DNA of 64,000 bases from the NCBI RefSeq assembly GCF_050268245.1, contig NZ_JBNNGK010000003.1, positions 1-64,000 of the forward strand, written 5' to 3'. This document shows positions 44,478 through 52,873 of the stretch, piece after piece. This DNA is from JBNNGK01 sp050268245. GTDB taxonomy: Bacteria; Pseudomonadota; Gammaproteobacteria; Enterobacterales; Enterobacteriaceae. Numbering within the stretch: the first letter of the stretch is position 1; each line of letters starts with the position of its first letter. A program made the translations under genes and the position numbers. Under the pieces are notes generated by a model that saw nothing but the letters and a program-made list of their open reading frames with translations, did not search any database and was not told the DNA's origin.

Positions 44478-45836
44478 TCAACTGTTGAAAATCTTTCTCT
44501 GCCATCCCGTATCAGGCCGGTTCGGTTGGTAATTATCAATAGCCGCACGGGGTTCTCGTATACCCTCAGGCTTCACTTCTTGAGACAGTTCTTCCGGCGC
44601 ATAGCCCCACGGCCATAACAAATTTTGCCATGAACTTGATATGTGAATGTAATGAGGGGTTATGTCGTCGATAATTTTGGGATCGATCTTGGCCTCTTTG
44701 CCGATTAAAACATCTTCTGAAACTAATAACGCATGTTGATAATATTCCTTCAAATTTTCTGGAATTTTATTTTCATAAAGCATCGCCTCATCAGAGAAAG
44801 GGCACCCTTTGTTCATCGCGGCCTTCAACATCAACATCAGTGCCACGTACTGCAAATCTCCTGATACGTTTCTCCGGCTGACACCTTGATGATAAGGGGC
44901 CGGAAGGTAACCGCTGACAACATCTGTGTTTTCCAACAACACGTTCCATTTACTGTCTTTTCTCAGTTGAGCTAGTTCATCGATCACTTTCTTTTTCGTA
45001 TCACTAAGTATTGGAATACCATATTTAGCCTGAGTGACTTCTGAAATTTCGTGCTCTTGGCTCGCATAAGAACCGCCAATGTCTGAATGAGCACCAGGCA
45101 GTTCTAACTCAAAATAATTGCCAGCCACGCTGCTCAACGGGAAGTTGTATCGGCACTCATGCTTGGCCGTTAACTGGAAAACAGTTTTCGCCGCATCCTT
45201 ACCAAGCGTAACCTTCAAGCCATTGGTGTCGCCGGTATCATGAGGATCCTCCCAGAATGTTCCAAGGCGCCAAATGGATGCAACCGTGTCATAAAGTCCA
45301 AGAAATCTTACTTCTGGGTTTTTACTGATTTCGTAACCTTTTTCTTGAGCAACTTCCGTCAAAATATTCGTTACAGAAGGGTCTAAAGAATTAACCATAT
45401 TAACGAAATGTCTGGCAGTGGCTGCTCCACGACTGAAGCCAAACACATCGAATGTTAAGGTTAATGTGTTTTTTTCAGAATCTGCTTGCGGCAATGATGT
45501 TTTAATTTGCTCAGCAATTTGTGAGACACTATTACTATATTTTGCAAACACGCCGTACCCCGTAGTCACGAGTGGTACATCTACCCCCATGGCTTGTACG
45601 AGAGTATTATCACCTTCTCCGTTTTTGGTTCCTGCCCCTTCGATATAAACAGCTAAATTATCATCATGATTTTTTCCGTAGTTTTTGTAAAGCCGGTAAA
45701 TATTTGAGAACTTGTCTTCATCTGTTTCTTTAGCTGTCAGCAGGTTATTGGCATTTTGCCCTGTACCATCGAAGAAAACGCCGATTGTTAGTGTAACCGG
45801 CTGTTTTACCTTAACTGTGTTTTTAATATGCTCCAT
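44478..45836 (-). CDS. Tle1-like lipase (DUF2235), probable T6SS antibacterial effector
   Basis: The 452-residue protein is a DUF2235 alpha/beta hydrolase, the Tle1 group of T6SS phospholipases that attack target-cell membranes. IGVFFDGTGQNANN near residue 18 is the family start. The nucleophile elbow GFSRG puts the serine at 135, LPGAHSDIGGSY puts an acidic residue at 252, and PHYIHISSSW gives the likely histidine at 395 or 398, so the active site looks complete. No signal peptide, PAAR or VgrG part is fused. Codon and base use look more AT-rich than the neighbours. AGAGG precedes the ATG. No immunity gene is visible beside it. Confidence 0.88.
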   Translation of the reverse strand: MEHIKNTVKVKQPVTLTIGVFFDGTGQNANNLLTAKETDEDKFSNIYRLYKNYGKNHDDNLAVYIEGAGTKNGEGDNTLVQAMGVDVPLVTTGYGVFAKYSNSVSQIAEQIKTSLPQADSEKNTLTLTFDVFGFSRGAATARHFVNMVNSLDPSVTNILTEVAQEKGYEISKNPEVRFLGLYDTVASIWRLGTFWEDPHDTGDTNGLKVTLGKDAAKTVFQLTAKHECRYNFPLSSVAGNYFELELPGAHSDIGGSYASQEHEISEVTQAKYGIPILSDTKKKVIDELAQLRKDSKWNVLLENTDVVSGYLPAPYHQGVSRRNVSGDLQYVALMLMLKAAMNKGCPFSDEAMLYENKIPENLKEYYQHALLVSEDVLIGKEAKIDPKIIDDITPHYIHISSSWQNLLWPWGYAPEELSQEVKPEGIREPRAAIDNYQPNRPDTGWQRKIFNS

Positions 45837-46313
45837 AGCTAACCTCTTTCATATTTTTAATAAAAAACTCCGCAACACAGTTAATAAGTACCTGCAAAAC
45901 AGTCGTTCCTGTTGATTGCTGATTATTACTGAGCGGATGATAAAGCCCATCACGATAATGCCGGGAGATAGGCCCTAATACAGATTAGCGAGCTGTTTTA
46001 ACGAATAAAATCAATCAGTATTGTGTCAGGATACAAACAACACGGAATTAGAAACGAGTGGATGCTTGGTCGTGCATACAGACGACAATCGACCTGATAG
46101 AGAATGCTATAATTACAGGAACACCGGTGAGGCAGGTCTCCCGATTTAACCTTGCTGTTGCTGGCAATTAATGTGGGTAGGCGGCGGAAGTTTGTAAGCA
46201 CATTGGCAAAGCGCGTGAGCAGGAGTGCCGCACCATTATCAGATAATTTGAGCAGAAATCCCCGATGTTTGCGAGTAGAGGCCATTATGTTGGTAAGCTG
46301 CTGTGACCTCTTC
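45837..46313. other. Upstream region of the lipase with no supported gene
   Basis: About 475 bases. The left part must contain the lipase promoter on the minus strand. The segment 46085-46200 is compact and repeat-like, including the copy of the 44368-44399 repeat; the frames crossing it in both strands are not convincing proteins. Confidence 0.4.
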
Positions 46314-46472
46314 CCTTTGTTCCGAACACTGAATGAAGTGCGTGAGCTCACGGAGAAATGGTTGTCAGAATATAACTGTGAACGCCAGCATGAATCGCTG
46401 AATAATATGACACCGGAGGAGTATCGCCAACAGCATTACCAGGCCGAGAGCTCAAAAAGTGCATGGAACTAA
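46314..46472 (+). pseudogene. IS3-family transposase fragment (OrfB C-terminus)
   Basis: About 52 residues in the plus strand read LFRTLNEVRELTEKWLSEYN, CERQHESLNNMTPEEYRQQH and end SKSAWN with TAA. This is the C-terminal tail of an IS3-family OrfB transposase (ExRPHESLNNxTPxEYR motif). The start methionines upstream belong to unrelated sequence, so only the tail survives. It is a different IS from the relic at 18.8 kb and lies on the right side of the accessory patch. Confidence 0.88.
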
Positions 46473-46630
46473 AGTGGGTCTATTTACACTTCCTCGCTAT
46501 ACGGCGTTTGGCGTGGATTCACAAACCATGGATGTAAAGATCGCCGCTTTTTTAAGATTGCGCTGGCAGCGTTCGCGCATGGCTGCTATTGTCGCGTTTC
46601 AACTCCGCCAGCCCACCAGGAGACTCGCTG

Positions 46631-46885
46631 ATGGACTGCCGTTCAGACTGTGGCGCGTGTTGCATTGCACCTTCTATATCCAGCCCAATCCCCGGTATGC
46701 CGCAGGGCAAACCGGCCAATACGCGCTGCATTCATCTTGATGATCGGTTGCGCTGCGGTCTGTTTCATTCGCCGCTGCGGCCCAAGGTTTGTGGTGGCCT
46801 GCAGGCCAGCCGCGAAATGTGCCACGATCGTCGCGAAGACGCATTGATTTATTTGGCGCAACTCGAAGCCGATACTGCACCGTAG
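46631..46885 (+). CDS. yeiW: YeiW, cysteine-cluster (YkgJ/UPF0153) protein
   Basis: An 84-residue protein with the CxxxCGACC metal-cluster pattern (MDCRSDCGACCIAPS), then IPGMPQGKPANTRC, a further CG, and SPLRPKVCGGLQ, as in E. coli YeiW. The role is unknown; the family probably binds iron or zinc. I start at ATG 46631 with AGGAGA upstream; a longer frame from 46589 adds residues not found in relatives. In E. coli yeiW also lies near yeiP and fruBKA. A partial copy is at 44.2 kb. Confidence 0.85.
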   Translation: MDCRSDCGACCIAPSISSPIPGMPQGKPANTRCIHLDDRLRCGLFHSPLRPKVCGGLQASREMCHDRREDALIYLAQLEADTAP

Positions 46886-46992
46886 CTTTTTGTCATGCAG
46901 ATTGTGGGCGTTGTGAGCCAGAGATAAGCATGCTCCCTATGCGGCAGTATCGACATCGGTGCCGGTTTTACTGCCTGCGGTCTGAGCCTTGC
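46886..46992. other. Short gap after yeiW
   Basis: Nothing beyond the yeiW 3' end is supported here; the gap leads into the torZ terminator. Confidence 0.3.
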
Positions 46993-47024
46993 CAAAAAGA
47001 AAAGGGCAATGTTGCCATCGCCCT
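46993..47024 (-). terminator. Terminator downstream of torZ
   Basis: On the minus strand AGGGCGATGGCAACATTGCCCT folds and is followed by TTTCTTTTT. It lies about 135 bases beyond the torZ stop. Confidence 0.75.
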
Positions 47025-47158
47025 CCGTTATTAAAGCCAGTGAGTAGGGGGCTGTCGTGACGTCAGCCAGCGGCGTATCCCACCGCTATACCAGGGTCAG
47101 CCATCAGATAACGGTATCATCAAGCTCTCCTGTGATGCCATCAGCCGTTAGACGCCCA

Positions 47159-49639
47159 TTATGCGCCGACTGGCACATCGTGAGCGGTGTTCTTCAACAC
47201 CTGACCTTGATACTTCTCAATATCCAGTTGCGCCATTTGGCCACAGTTGCCTTGCGCCAGACTGGACGTGCCGACATCAAACGTCAGGCAATTGACGTTG
47301 CCATTTTTACAAATGGAGCCCGGCTGCGATGGTTCAGCCGGATCGAACCATGCGCCTTCGCTGATGCGCACGGCACCAGGGCGGACGTCTTCACTTACAA
47401 TGGCCCCGACCAGGATCTGACCGCGATCGTTAAATGCGCGCACCAGATCGCCATTGGTGATGCCACGTGGCTTGGCATCTTGCGGGTTGATCATGATGGC
47501 CTCGCGGTCAGCCACCGCGTATTTTTTCCGCAGCGGCGTGTTGTCGAGCTGAGAGTGCAAGCGGTTGATCGGGTGCGCAGTATTGAGCGATAAAGGATAC
47601 TTCGCCGCTTCCGGGCCGCGATACCACTCATGCGGAGGCATCCAGGTCGGAATACCTTTGCAATCCTGATAATTCATCTTGGCGATGGCATCGGAGTAAA
47701 TCTCGATTTTCCCAGATGGCGTCCCCAGAGGATTAAGCAGCGGATTCTCGCGATAATCCGCAAAGCGTACCCACTGTGTATTGGCCTCCGGCACCGGGAA
47801 ACGCACGTAGTTGTTGGATTGCCAGAACATGTCAAACGGCGGCAGAGCGACGCGTGCGTTGCGCGCCTGCAGTTTCATGTCGTCATACATGCCTTTTAAC
47901 CACTGTGTTTCGTCTTTGCCTTCGGTAAAGGCGTCTAACACGCCCAGTTTGGCAGCCATGGCAGCAAAGATATCGAAATCGTTACGCGCTTCATGCTGTG
48001 GTGCGACGCACTGATGCATCGGGAACACATACAGCTGCGAGTAGTCGCCCCCCATTTCTAAATCGTTTCGTTCATAGCTGGTGGTGGCTGGCAGCACGAT
48101 GTCGGCGTATTTGGCCGTGGCGGTCCAATACGGTTCATTCACCACAATGGTTTCCGGCCGTTGCCAGGCTTTGATCAGGTTGTTGGTATCCTGATGCTGG
48201 TGGAAGGTGTTGCCACCGGCCACGTAAACCATTTTCACGTCAGGGTAGGTCACTTCCGCACCGTTGAACTGGATAGTTTTTCCCGGGTTGCTCAGGCATT
48301 CAGCGATGCGCGCAACAGGGATAGGCGAAGGGGTGCCCTTTGGTGAGTTACCGGCGGATATCCCGGAGATAATGCCGCCTTTCGCCGTCGGGCTACCACC
48401 GGACGAATAGTGATAGCTAAAGCCGAAGCCGCCACCTGGCAGCCCAATCTGGCCGAGCATGGCCGAAACGGTAACCAGTAACCAGTGCTGTTGTTCACCG
48501 TGATGTTGACGTTGGATACCCCAGCCGCCCATGATCATGGTCCGGTTTTTCGCCATATCACGCGCTAATTGGCGTAACACGTCTGCGTCTACGCCGCAGA
48601 GATCGGCTGCCCATTCTGCCGTTTTGGCGACGCCGTCCTCGCTGCCCAACAGATAGGCCTCAAACTTATCAAAACCAGAAGTGTAGGTTTTCAAAAAGTC
48701 TGGATTATGCAGCTTTTCGGTCAGTAGCGTGTGGGCAATGCCAATCAACATCGCGCTGTCGGTGTAGGGGCGCGGTGCGATCCATTGCGCATTAACGAAC
48801 TTGGCGCTGTCGTTATGCACCGGGTCAATACTGATAACGCGGGTGCCTTTTTTCTTCAACGCGTCGAAACCGGTTTGGCCGTAGTGATCGGGCACATTCC
48901 AGCTATTTTTTAGGGTAATCATTGGGTTGCAACCCCAAAGAATGACCAGTTGACTGTTCTCGATGACGTTTGGCCACGCGGTTTGCTGCTCGTAGACTTC
49001 CATAGAACCGACGACGTGCGACATGATCACCTGTGCGGCGCCACTTGAGTAATCCCCCGCATAACCGAGAAAACCGCCGGTCAGGTTCATCAACCGTTGC
49101 AGCAATGTGCGGCTGTTATGCAGCATCCCGACGCTTTTCCAACCGTAAGAACCGGCGTAGATCGATTGAGGGCCGTGCTCTTGTTGCAAGCGCGTGATTT
49201 CAGCACACACCAACGAAATGGCTTTATCCCAACTGACGCGAACCCATTCATCATGGCCGCGTAAATCGGTGCGGCTGCCTGGCCCACCGTCGAGCCAGCT
49301 TTTGCGAACCATTGGATACTTAACGCGGTTTTCGGCATGGACTTGATAGGGAGCCATGGTGATCAGTTCGTTTGGGTAAGGATCGTCTTTGACCGGCTGC
49401 ACGCCGACCATTTTCCCATCCTGAACAATGGCTTCAAACGCGCCCCAGTGGGCACCGGTCAGAATGCCTTTTTGTGCCTGACGTAACGCGACAAACTGCG
49501 GTAGTGCTTGGCTAATTGCTTCCGCCAGCGCGGATTTAGGCCACAGCCCGGCTAACAGCGGAGTGGCGGCCAGTGCAGTGGCACCGGTCAGGAAGCGGCG
49601 ACGACTCATTTTTAATGGTTGTTGTGAATATTTGCTCAT
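47159..49639 (-). CDS. torZ: Molybdenum S-/N-oxide reductase TorZ
   Basis: TorZ is a periplasmic bis-MGD molybdoenzyme that reduces trimethylamine N-oxide and sulfoxides during anaerobic growth. The 826-residue product has a Tat signal (SRRRFLTG, twin arginines, cleaved after about 40), and the DMSO-reductase family signatures RYPMVRKSWLD-like text, GGDYSSGAAQVI with the serine molybdenum ligand, and HRLHSQLDN near the end. HHQDTNNLIKAWQRPETIVV is closer to TorZ than TorA. It lies 13 bases after torY, its electron donor. No TorD-like chaperone gene is next to it. Confidence 0.9.
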   Translation of the reverse strand: MSKYSQQPLKMSRRRFLTGATALAATPLLAGLWPKSALAEAISQALPQFVALRQAQKGILTGAHWGAFEAIVQDGKMVGVQPVKDDPYPNELITMAPYQVHAENRVKYPMVRKSWLDGGPGSRTDLRGHDEWVRVSWDKAISLVCAEITRLQQEHGPQSIYAGSYGWKSVGMLHNSRTLLQRLMNLTGGFLGYAGDYSSGAAQVIMSHVVGSMEVYEQQTAWPNVIENSQLVILWGCNPMITLKNSWNVPDHYGQTGFDALKKKGTRVISIDPVHNDSAKFVNAQWIAPRPYTDSAMLIGIAHTLLTEKLHNPDFLKTYTSGFDKFEAYLLGSEDGVAKTAEWAADLCGVDADVLRQLARDMAKNRTMIMGGWGIQRQHHGEQQHWLLVTVSAMLGQIGLPGGGFGFSYHYSSGGSPTAKGGIISGISAGNSPKGTPSPIPVARIAECLSNPGKTIQFNGAEVTYPDVKMVYVAGGNTFHQHQDTNNLIKAWQRPETIVVNEPYWTATAKYADIVLPATTSYERNDLEMGGDYSQLYVFPMHQCVAPQHEARNDFDIFAAMAAKLGVLDAFTEGKDETQWLKGMYDDMKLQARNARVALPPFDMFWQSNNYVRFPVPEANTQWVRFADYRENPLLNPLGTPSGKIEIYSDAIAKMNYQDCKGIPTWMPPHEWYRGPEAAKYPLSLNTAHPINRLHSQLDNTPLRKKYAVADREAIMINPQDAKPRGITNGDLVRAFNDRGQILVGAIVSEDVRPGAVRISEGAWFDPAEPSQPGSICKNGNVNCLTFDVGTSSLAQGNCGQMAQLDIEKYQGQVLKNTAHDVPVGA

Positions 49640-49652
49640 GTTCGCTTCTCCC

Positions 49653-50813
49653 TTAAAGCTTGGCTGGTGCGGCAGGCGTCATGTCGCTGGCATGTTTTTG
49701 CACGTATTGTGTCAGCACGCGCAACTGTTCTTGCGTCAGCGAAGTACGCGGCGCCATTCCTTTAATCACACCGATCCACTGGTTGGCATTGAAGCGGTCG
49801 AGCGCCGTCAGACCGTGGCAGCCGGTACAGTTGGCGGACATCATGTCTGCGGTGTAACGCCAGATTTTTTGTTGATCGTCAATCAATTGCTTACGTGGCA
49901 GCCACACCTGCAAGGAAACCTGATGCCATACCAGCCCGGTTTCCGCATCAGTCATGGTATTGCCTGATTTGAGTATCTTGCGGGCTTCTTCACCCAGCAG
50001 TACGCTCAGAATACGTTTACCCTGCGCGGCATAGAACACTTCGCTGACGCCATCTTGTTGCCAGCCGGAAACGTCCGCCAGCACGTTGTCGCCGTCTTGT
50101 TTCACCACATGCACTTCGGTTGACGGCATCAGGTTGCCGGCGTTGTGCTTATCGTCTGGTTGCAGGAAGAAAGGCTCGGTAGCAATGGTGTACAGCGTAG
50201 TTGCGGTCGGCGAAGTTTCTGCCGCTGCTTTTGCCAGTTCGGCTGCCCCGGCTTGGGCCGCGCCGCTCATATCCGGCAGAATGTGCGCGACACCTTTGTG
50301 GCAATCGATGCAGGTTTCACCTTGTTTAATGGCCACCGGATGCTGAATGCGCGCTTCGGCACTTTGCGCAGTAATGTCCATAGCATCGAAACTGTGGCAG
50401 GAGCGGCAGGTGGCGGAGTCATTCTCTTTTAACGTTTTCCAAACGGATTGCGCCATGGCCAGTTTATGCGCCTCGTATTTCTCCGGCGTACTGATGGTGC
50501 CGACCATTTCACCGTAAATATCCTTTACCGCCCGGATTTTGGTCCAGAGATAATCCAGAGGTTCGTGCGGTACGTGGCAATCGGCGCACTCGGCACGAAT
50601 ACCCTTAGTATTTTGAAAGTGGATGCTGCCTTGATATTCAGCAAGTGGTTGTTGCATGGTATGGCAGGACACGCAGAATGCGGTATCGCTGGTTTTATGG
50701 AATACGGTGGCAGTACCGGCCAATAATGCTGCACCGAGGATAATCCCGATGAGTAAAATCCATAGCCAACCCCACCGGCGCCGCTTTTCAAAGCCAGTTT
50801 GTTTATTGCTCAT
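49653..50813 (-). CDS. torY: Pentaheme c-type cytochrome TorY (NapC/NirT family)
   Basis: TorY carries electrons from menaquinol to TorZ. The 386-residue protein has a basic N-terminus, a membrane anchor helix at about 15-35 and five heme sites: CVSCH at 47-51, then CADCH, CRSCH, CIDCH and, in the C-terminal extension, CTGCH. Four hemes form the NapC/NirT core and the fifth contacts the reductase, as in TorC and TorY. Haem attachment would need the Ccm system from elsewhere. It heads the torYZ operon; I found no clear FNR box upstream. Confidence 0.92.
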   Translation of the reverse strand: MSNKQTGFEKRRRWGWLWILLIGIILGAALLAGTATVFHKTSDTAFCVSCHTMQQPLAEYQGSIHFQNTKGIRAECADCHVPHEPLDYLWTKIRAVKDIYGEMVGTISTPEKYEAHKLAMAQSVWKTLKENDSATCRSCHSFDAMDITAQSAEARIQHPVAIKQGETCIDCHKGVAHILPDMSGAAQAGAAELAKAAAETSPTATTLYTIATEPFFLQPDDKHNAGNLMPSTEVHVVKQDGDNVLADVSGWQQDGVSEVFYAAQGKRILSVLLGEEARKILKSGNTMTDAETGLVWHQVSLQVWLPRKQLIDDQQKIWRYTADMMSANCTGCHGLTALDRFNANQWIGVIKGMAPRTSLTQEQLRVLTQYVQKHASDMTPAAPAKL

Positions 50814-51069
50814 ATTGACCTACTTATAATTATGAAATCCCAAGAGAAACCTTGCCAAAAAAGCCTATTGGCCTGACACCGATAGACCCGGGTAAGTATA
50901 GTGATTATTTGTAAAGGCGCCTAACACATTAGGGGTATTTGTCACGTGAAATGCGATGAGTGGCGTAATATTCAGCGTTATATTTTTTGTGGCGTGCGGG
51001 CTGAGCGATGTCCGGTTTAGTTGGGAACGCCAATCGCGGTGTTATGTAAACAGCCGCGAGCAGATAAGC

Positions 51070-51492
51070 TTAATGTACGGGCAAATAATGTTGCCCGCTT
51101 TGCCACAGCCGAATGGCCATTTGGCTGGCCTCAAAGTGTGGCTCAGGCAACTCATCGAGGGCAAACCAGCGCCATTCTGCGCATTTTGCAGGTTCACGTA
51201 ACTGGGGTTCGCCGCCGGGGTGTGTAACCACCATGCAAATTGACACCGTATGTTTGTTTTCTGCTCGCCAGGTTTGCAGGTTATTGCTGACGCCGATGAA
51301 CAGCGGCGGGGCAATGTCCAGCCCGGTTTCTTCGGCGATTTCTCGTTGGGCGCACTGTTCAAAGCTTTCGCCTGCCTCCAGGTGACCACCGGGAATCGAC
51401 CAGAAAGGGGCGTGTTTGCCGCAGCGTTTGCCCAGTAAAATCTCACCCTGCGCGTTGATGATGATGACGCCGACACCGGTCAGAACGGCCAT
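51070..51492 (-). CDS. Nudix hydrolase
   Basis: The 140-residue protein has a full Nudix box: GGHLEAGESFEQCAQREIAEET with the REUXEEXGU pattern near residues 36-58. The Nudix superfamily clears nucleoside diphosphate derivatives; the substrate here is open. The ATG at 51492 has AAGGAG at good spacing, so the in-frame ATG at 51510 is not used. It is a single gene between torY and the fru operon. The proximity to fru is shared by no pathway I know. Confidence 0.88.
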   Translation of the reverse strand: MAVLTGVGVIIINAQGEILLGKRCGKHAPFWSIPGGHLEAGESFEQCAQREIAEETGLDIAPPLFIGVSNNLQTWRAENKHTVSICMVVTHPGGEPQLREPAKCAEWRWFALDELPEPHFEASQMAIRLWQSGQHYLPVH

Positions 51493-51638
51493 GACTTTCT
51501 CCTTCAGCAAATTTCAGCAAATTATGCCATCACTGCCCAGTTGGCGGAAAGTGCGCCGGTAAAATGTGCGTAAGGTCAAAAATCTAGCATGTCAATCTGT
51601 AGAAAACTTGCTTTCAGTCAGGAGGGCTTACACACTCG

Positions 51639-51653
51639 TTGAAACGTTTCAGC
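51639..51653 (+). promoter_or_regulatory. Cra (FruR) operator 1 of fruBKA
   Basis: TTGAAACGTTTCAGC is a near-perfect Cra site (GCTGAAACGTTTCA type), about 90 bases upstream of fruB. Cra represses fruBKA and is released by fructose 1-phosphate. Confidence 0.85.
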
Positions 51654-51704
51654 GTTATTCGGCTGGCTGGGCTAGCTTAGATAACGCTCCTTTTTCTCAA
51701 ACAA

Positions 51705-51720
51705 GCTGAAACGATTCAAT
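51705..51720 (+). promoter_or_regulatory. Cra (FruR) operator 2 of fruBKA
   Basis: GCTGAAACGATTCAAT is a second good Cra site, 20 bases before the fruB ATG and close enough to block transcription start or elongation. Confidence 0.85.
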
Positions 51721-51739
51721 TTAGCAGGAGAGGAGAACC

Positions 51740-52873
51740 ATGTTCCAGTTATCACAGCAAGACATCCACTTGGGGGCTGCCGCCAGTAGCAAGCAGGAGG
51801 CTATCCAGCAGGTGGCCGCAGCGCTGACCGCTGCCGGTTGCGTTAGCGCCGCCTATGTTGACGGCATGCTTCAGCGTGAGCAACAAACATCCACTTATCT
51901 GGGGAACGGTATTGCCATTCCTCATGGTACCACCGACACCCGCGATCTGGTGCTCAACACCGGGGTACAGGTGTTTCAGTTCCCGCAAGGTATCGAATGG
52001 GGTGAAGACCAGACAGCCTATGTTGTCATCGGTATCGCCGCCCGTTCTGATGAACATTTGGCGCTGCTGCGTCAACTCACGCACGTATTAAGCGATGACA
52101 GCGTCGCAGAGCAATTGGCGAAAACAACCTCTTCCGATGAGCTTCGTAGCCTGCTGATGGGCGAGAAAAAAACGGCAGAGTTTCAGTTTGACGCCTCGTT
52201 GATTGCATTGGACGTTACCGCTGACAGCCTCATGACGTTGCAAGCCTTGAACGCCGGTCGCCTGCAAAAGCTGGGTGCGGTTGATGCCCGTTTTGTCAGT
52301 GATGTGATCACCCGTAAACCGTTAAATCTGGGGCAGGGTATTTGGCTGAGCGATAGCGCTGAAGGCAACCTCGGCAGTGCTGCCACGGTAAGCCGCCCGG
52401 CACGCGCATTTGACGAAAACGGTGAGCATGTGGCGCTGTTACTCACCGTCGCCGTCGCCGATCCACAGCCGTTGACGGTGCTGAATTATCTTGGCGATCT
52501 GCTGTTGGCGCAAAAAGCTGAACGCTTGCTGAAGGCTGATGCCGCCGGCGTGTTGGCATTGTTGACCAGTGACGTGGCAGAAGAGAGTCGTGCACTGACT
52601 GCCGAATATACCATTCGTAACGAACATGGCCTGCATGCCCGTCCGGGCACCGCGTTGGTCAACGTTATCAAGCGGTTCAACTGTGACATTACGGTGACTA
52701 ATCTGGACGGCAGCGGTAAACCCGCCAACGGGCGAAGTTTGATGAAGGTGGTGGCGCTGGGGGTGAAGAAAGGTCATCGCCTGCGCTTTAGCGCCAGCGG
52801 CGAAGATGCACAAACCGCACTGAATGCTATCGGGGATGCCATTAACGAAGGATTGGGCGAGGGTGCAGCATGA
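51740..52873 (+). CDS. fruB: Fructose PTS diphosphoryl transfer protein FruB (EIIA-HPr)
   Basis: FruB passes phosphate from EI-P to FruA through its fused EIIA and HPr-like domains. In the 377-residue product the EIIA(Fru) domain occupies about 1-145, with the active histidine at 62 (IAIPHGTTD); a linker domain follows; and the C-terminal FPr/HPr domain has NEHGLHARPGT with the phosphorylated histidine at 299. It is the first gene of fruBKA, its stop overlapping the fruK ATG, and two Cra sites lie upstream. Confidence 0.97.
   Translation: MFQLSQQDIHLGAAASSKQEAIQQVAAALTAAGCVSAAYVDGMLQREQQTSTYLGNGIAIPHGTTDTRDLVLNTGVQVFQFPQGIEWGEDQTAYVVIGIAARSDEHLALLRQLTHVLSDDSVAEQLAKTTSSDELRSLLMGEKKTAEFQFDASLIALDVTADSLMTLQALNAGRLQKLGAVDARFVSDVITRKPLNLGQGIWLSDSAEGNLGSAATVSRPARAFDENGEHVALLLTVAVADPQPLTVLNYLGDLLLAQKAERLLKADAAGVLALLTSDVAEESRALTAEYTIRNEHGLHARPGTALVNVIKRFNCDITVTNLDGSGKPANGRSLMKVVALGVKKGHRLRFSASGEDAQTALNAIGDAINEGLGEGAA

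Noticed and set aside
45998..46351. 117-codon minus-strand frame right of the lipase
   Set aside because: It crosses the IS3 fragment and repeat-like DNA in the wrong strand and lacks a signal peptide, so it is not a convincing immunity gene.
46459..46740. 93-codon plus-strand frame starting at the end of the IS fragment
   Set aside because: It is out of frame with yeiW, whose cysteine pattern and family match decide the real reading frame.
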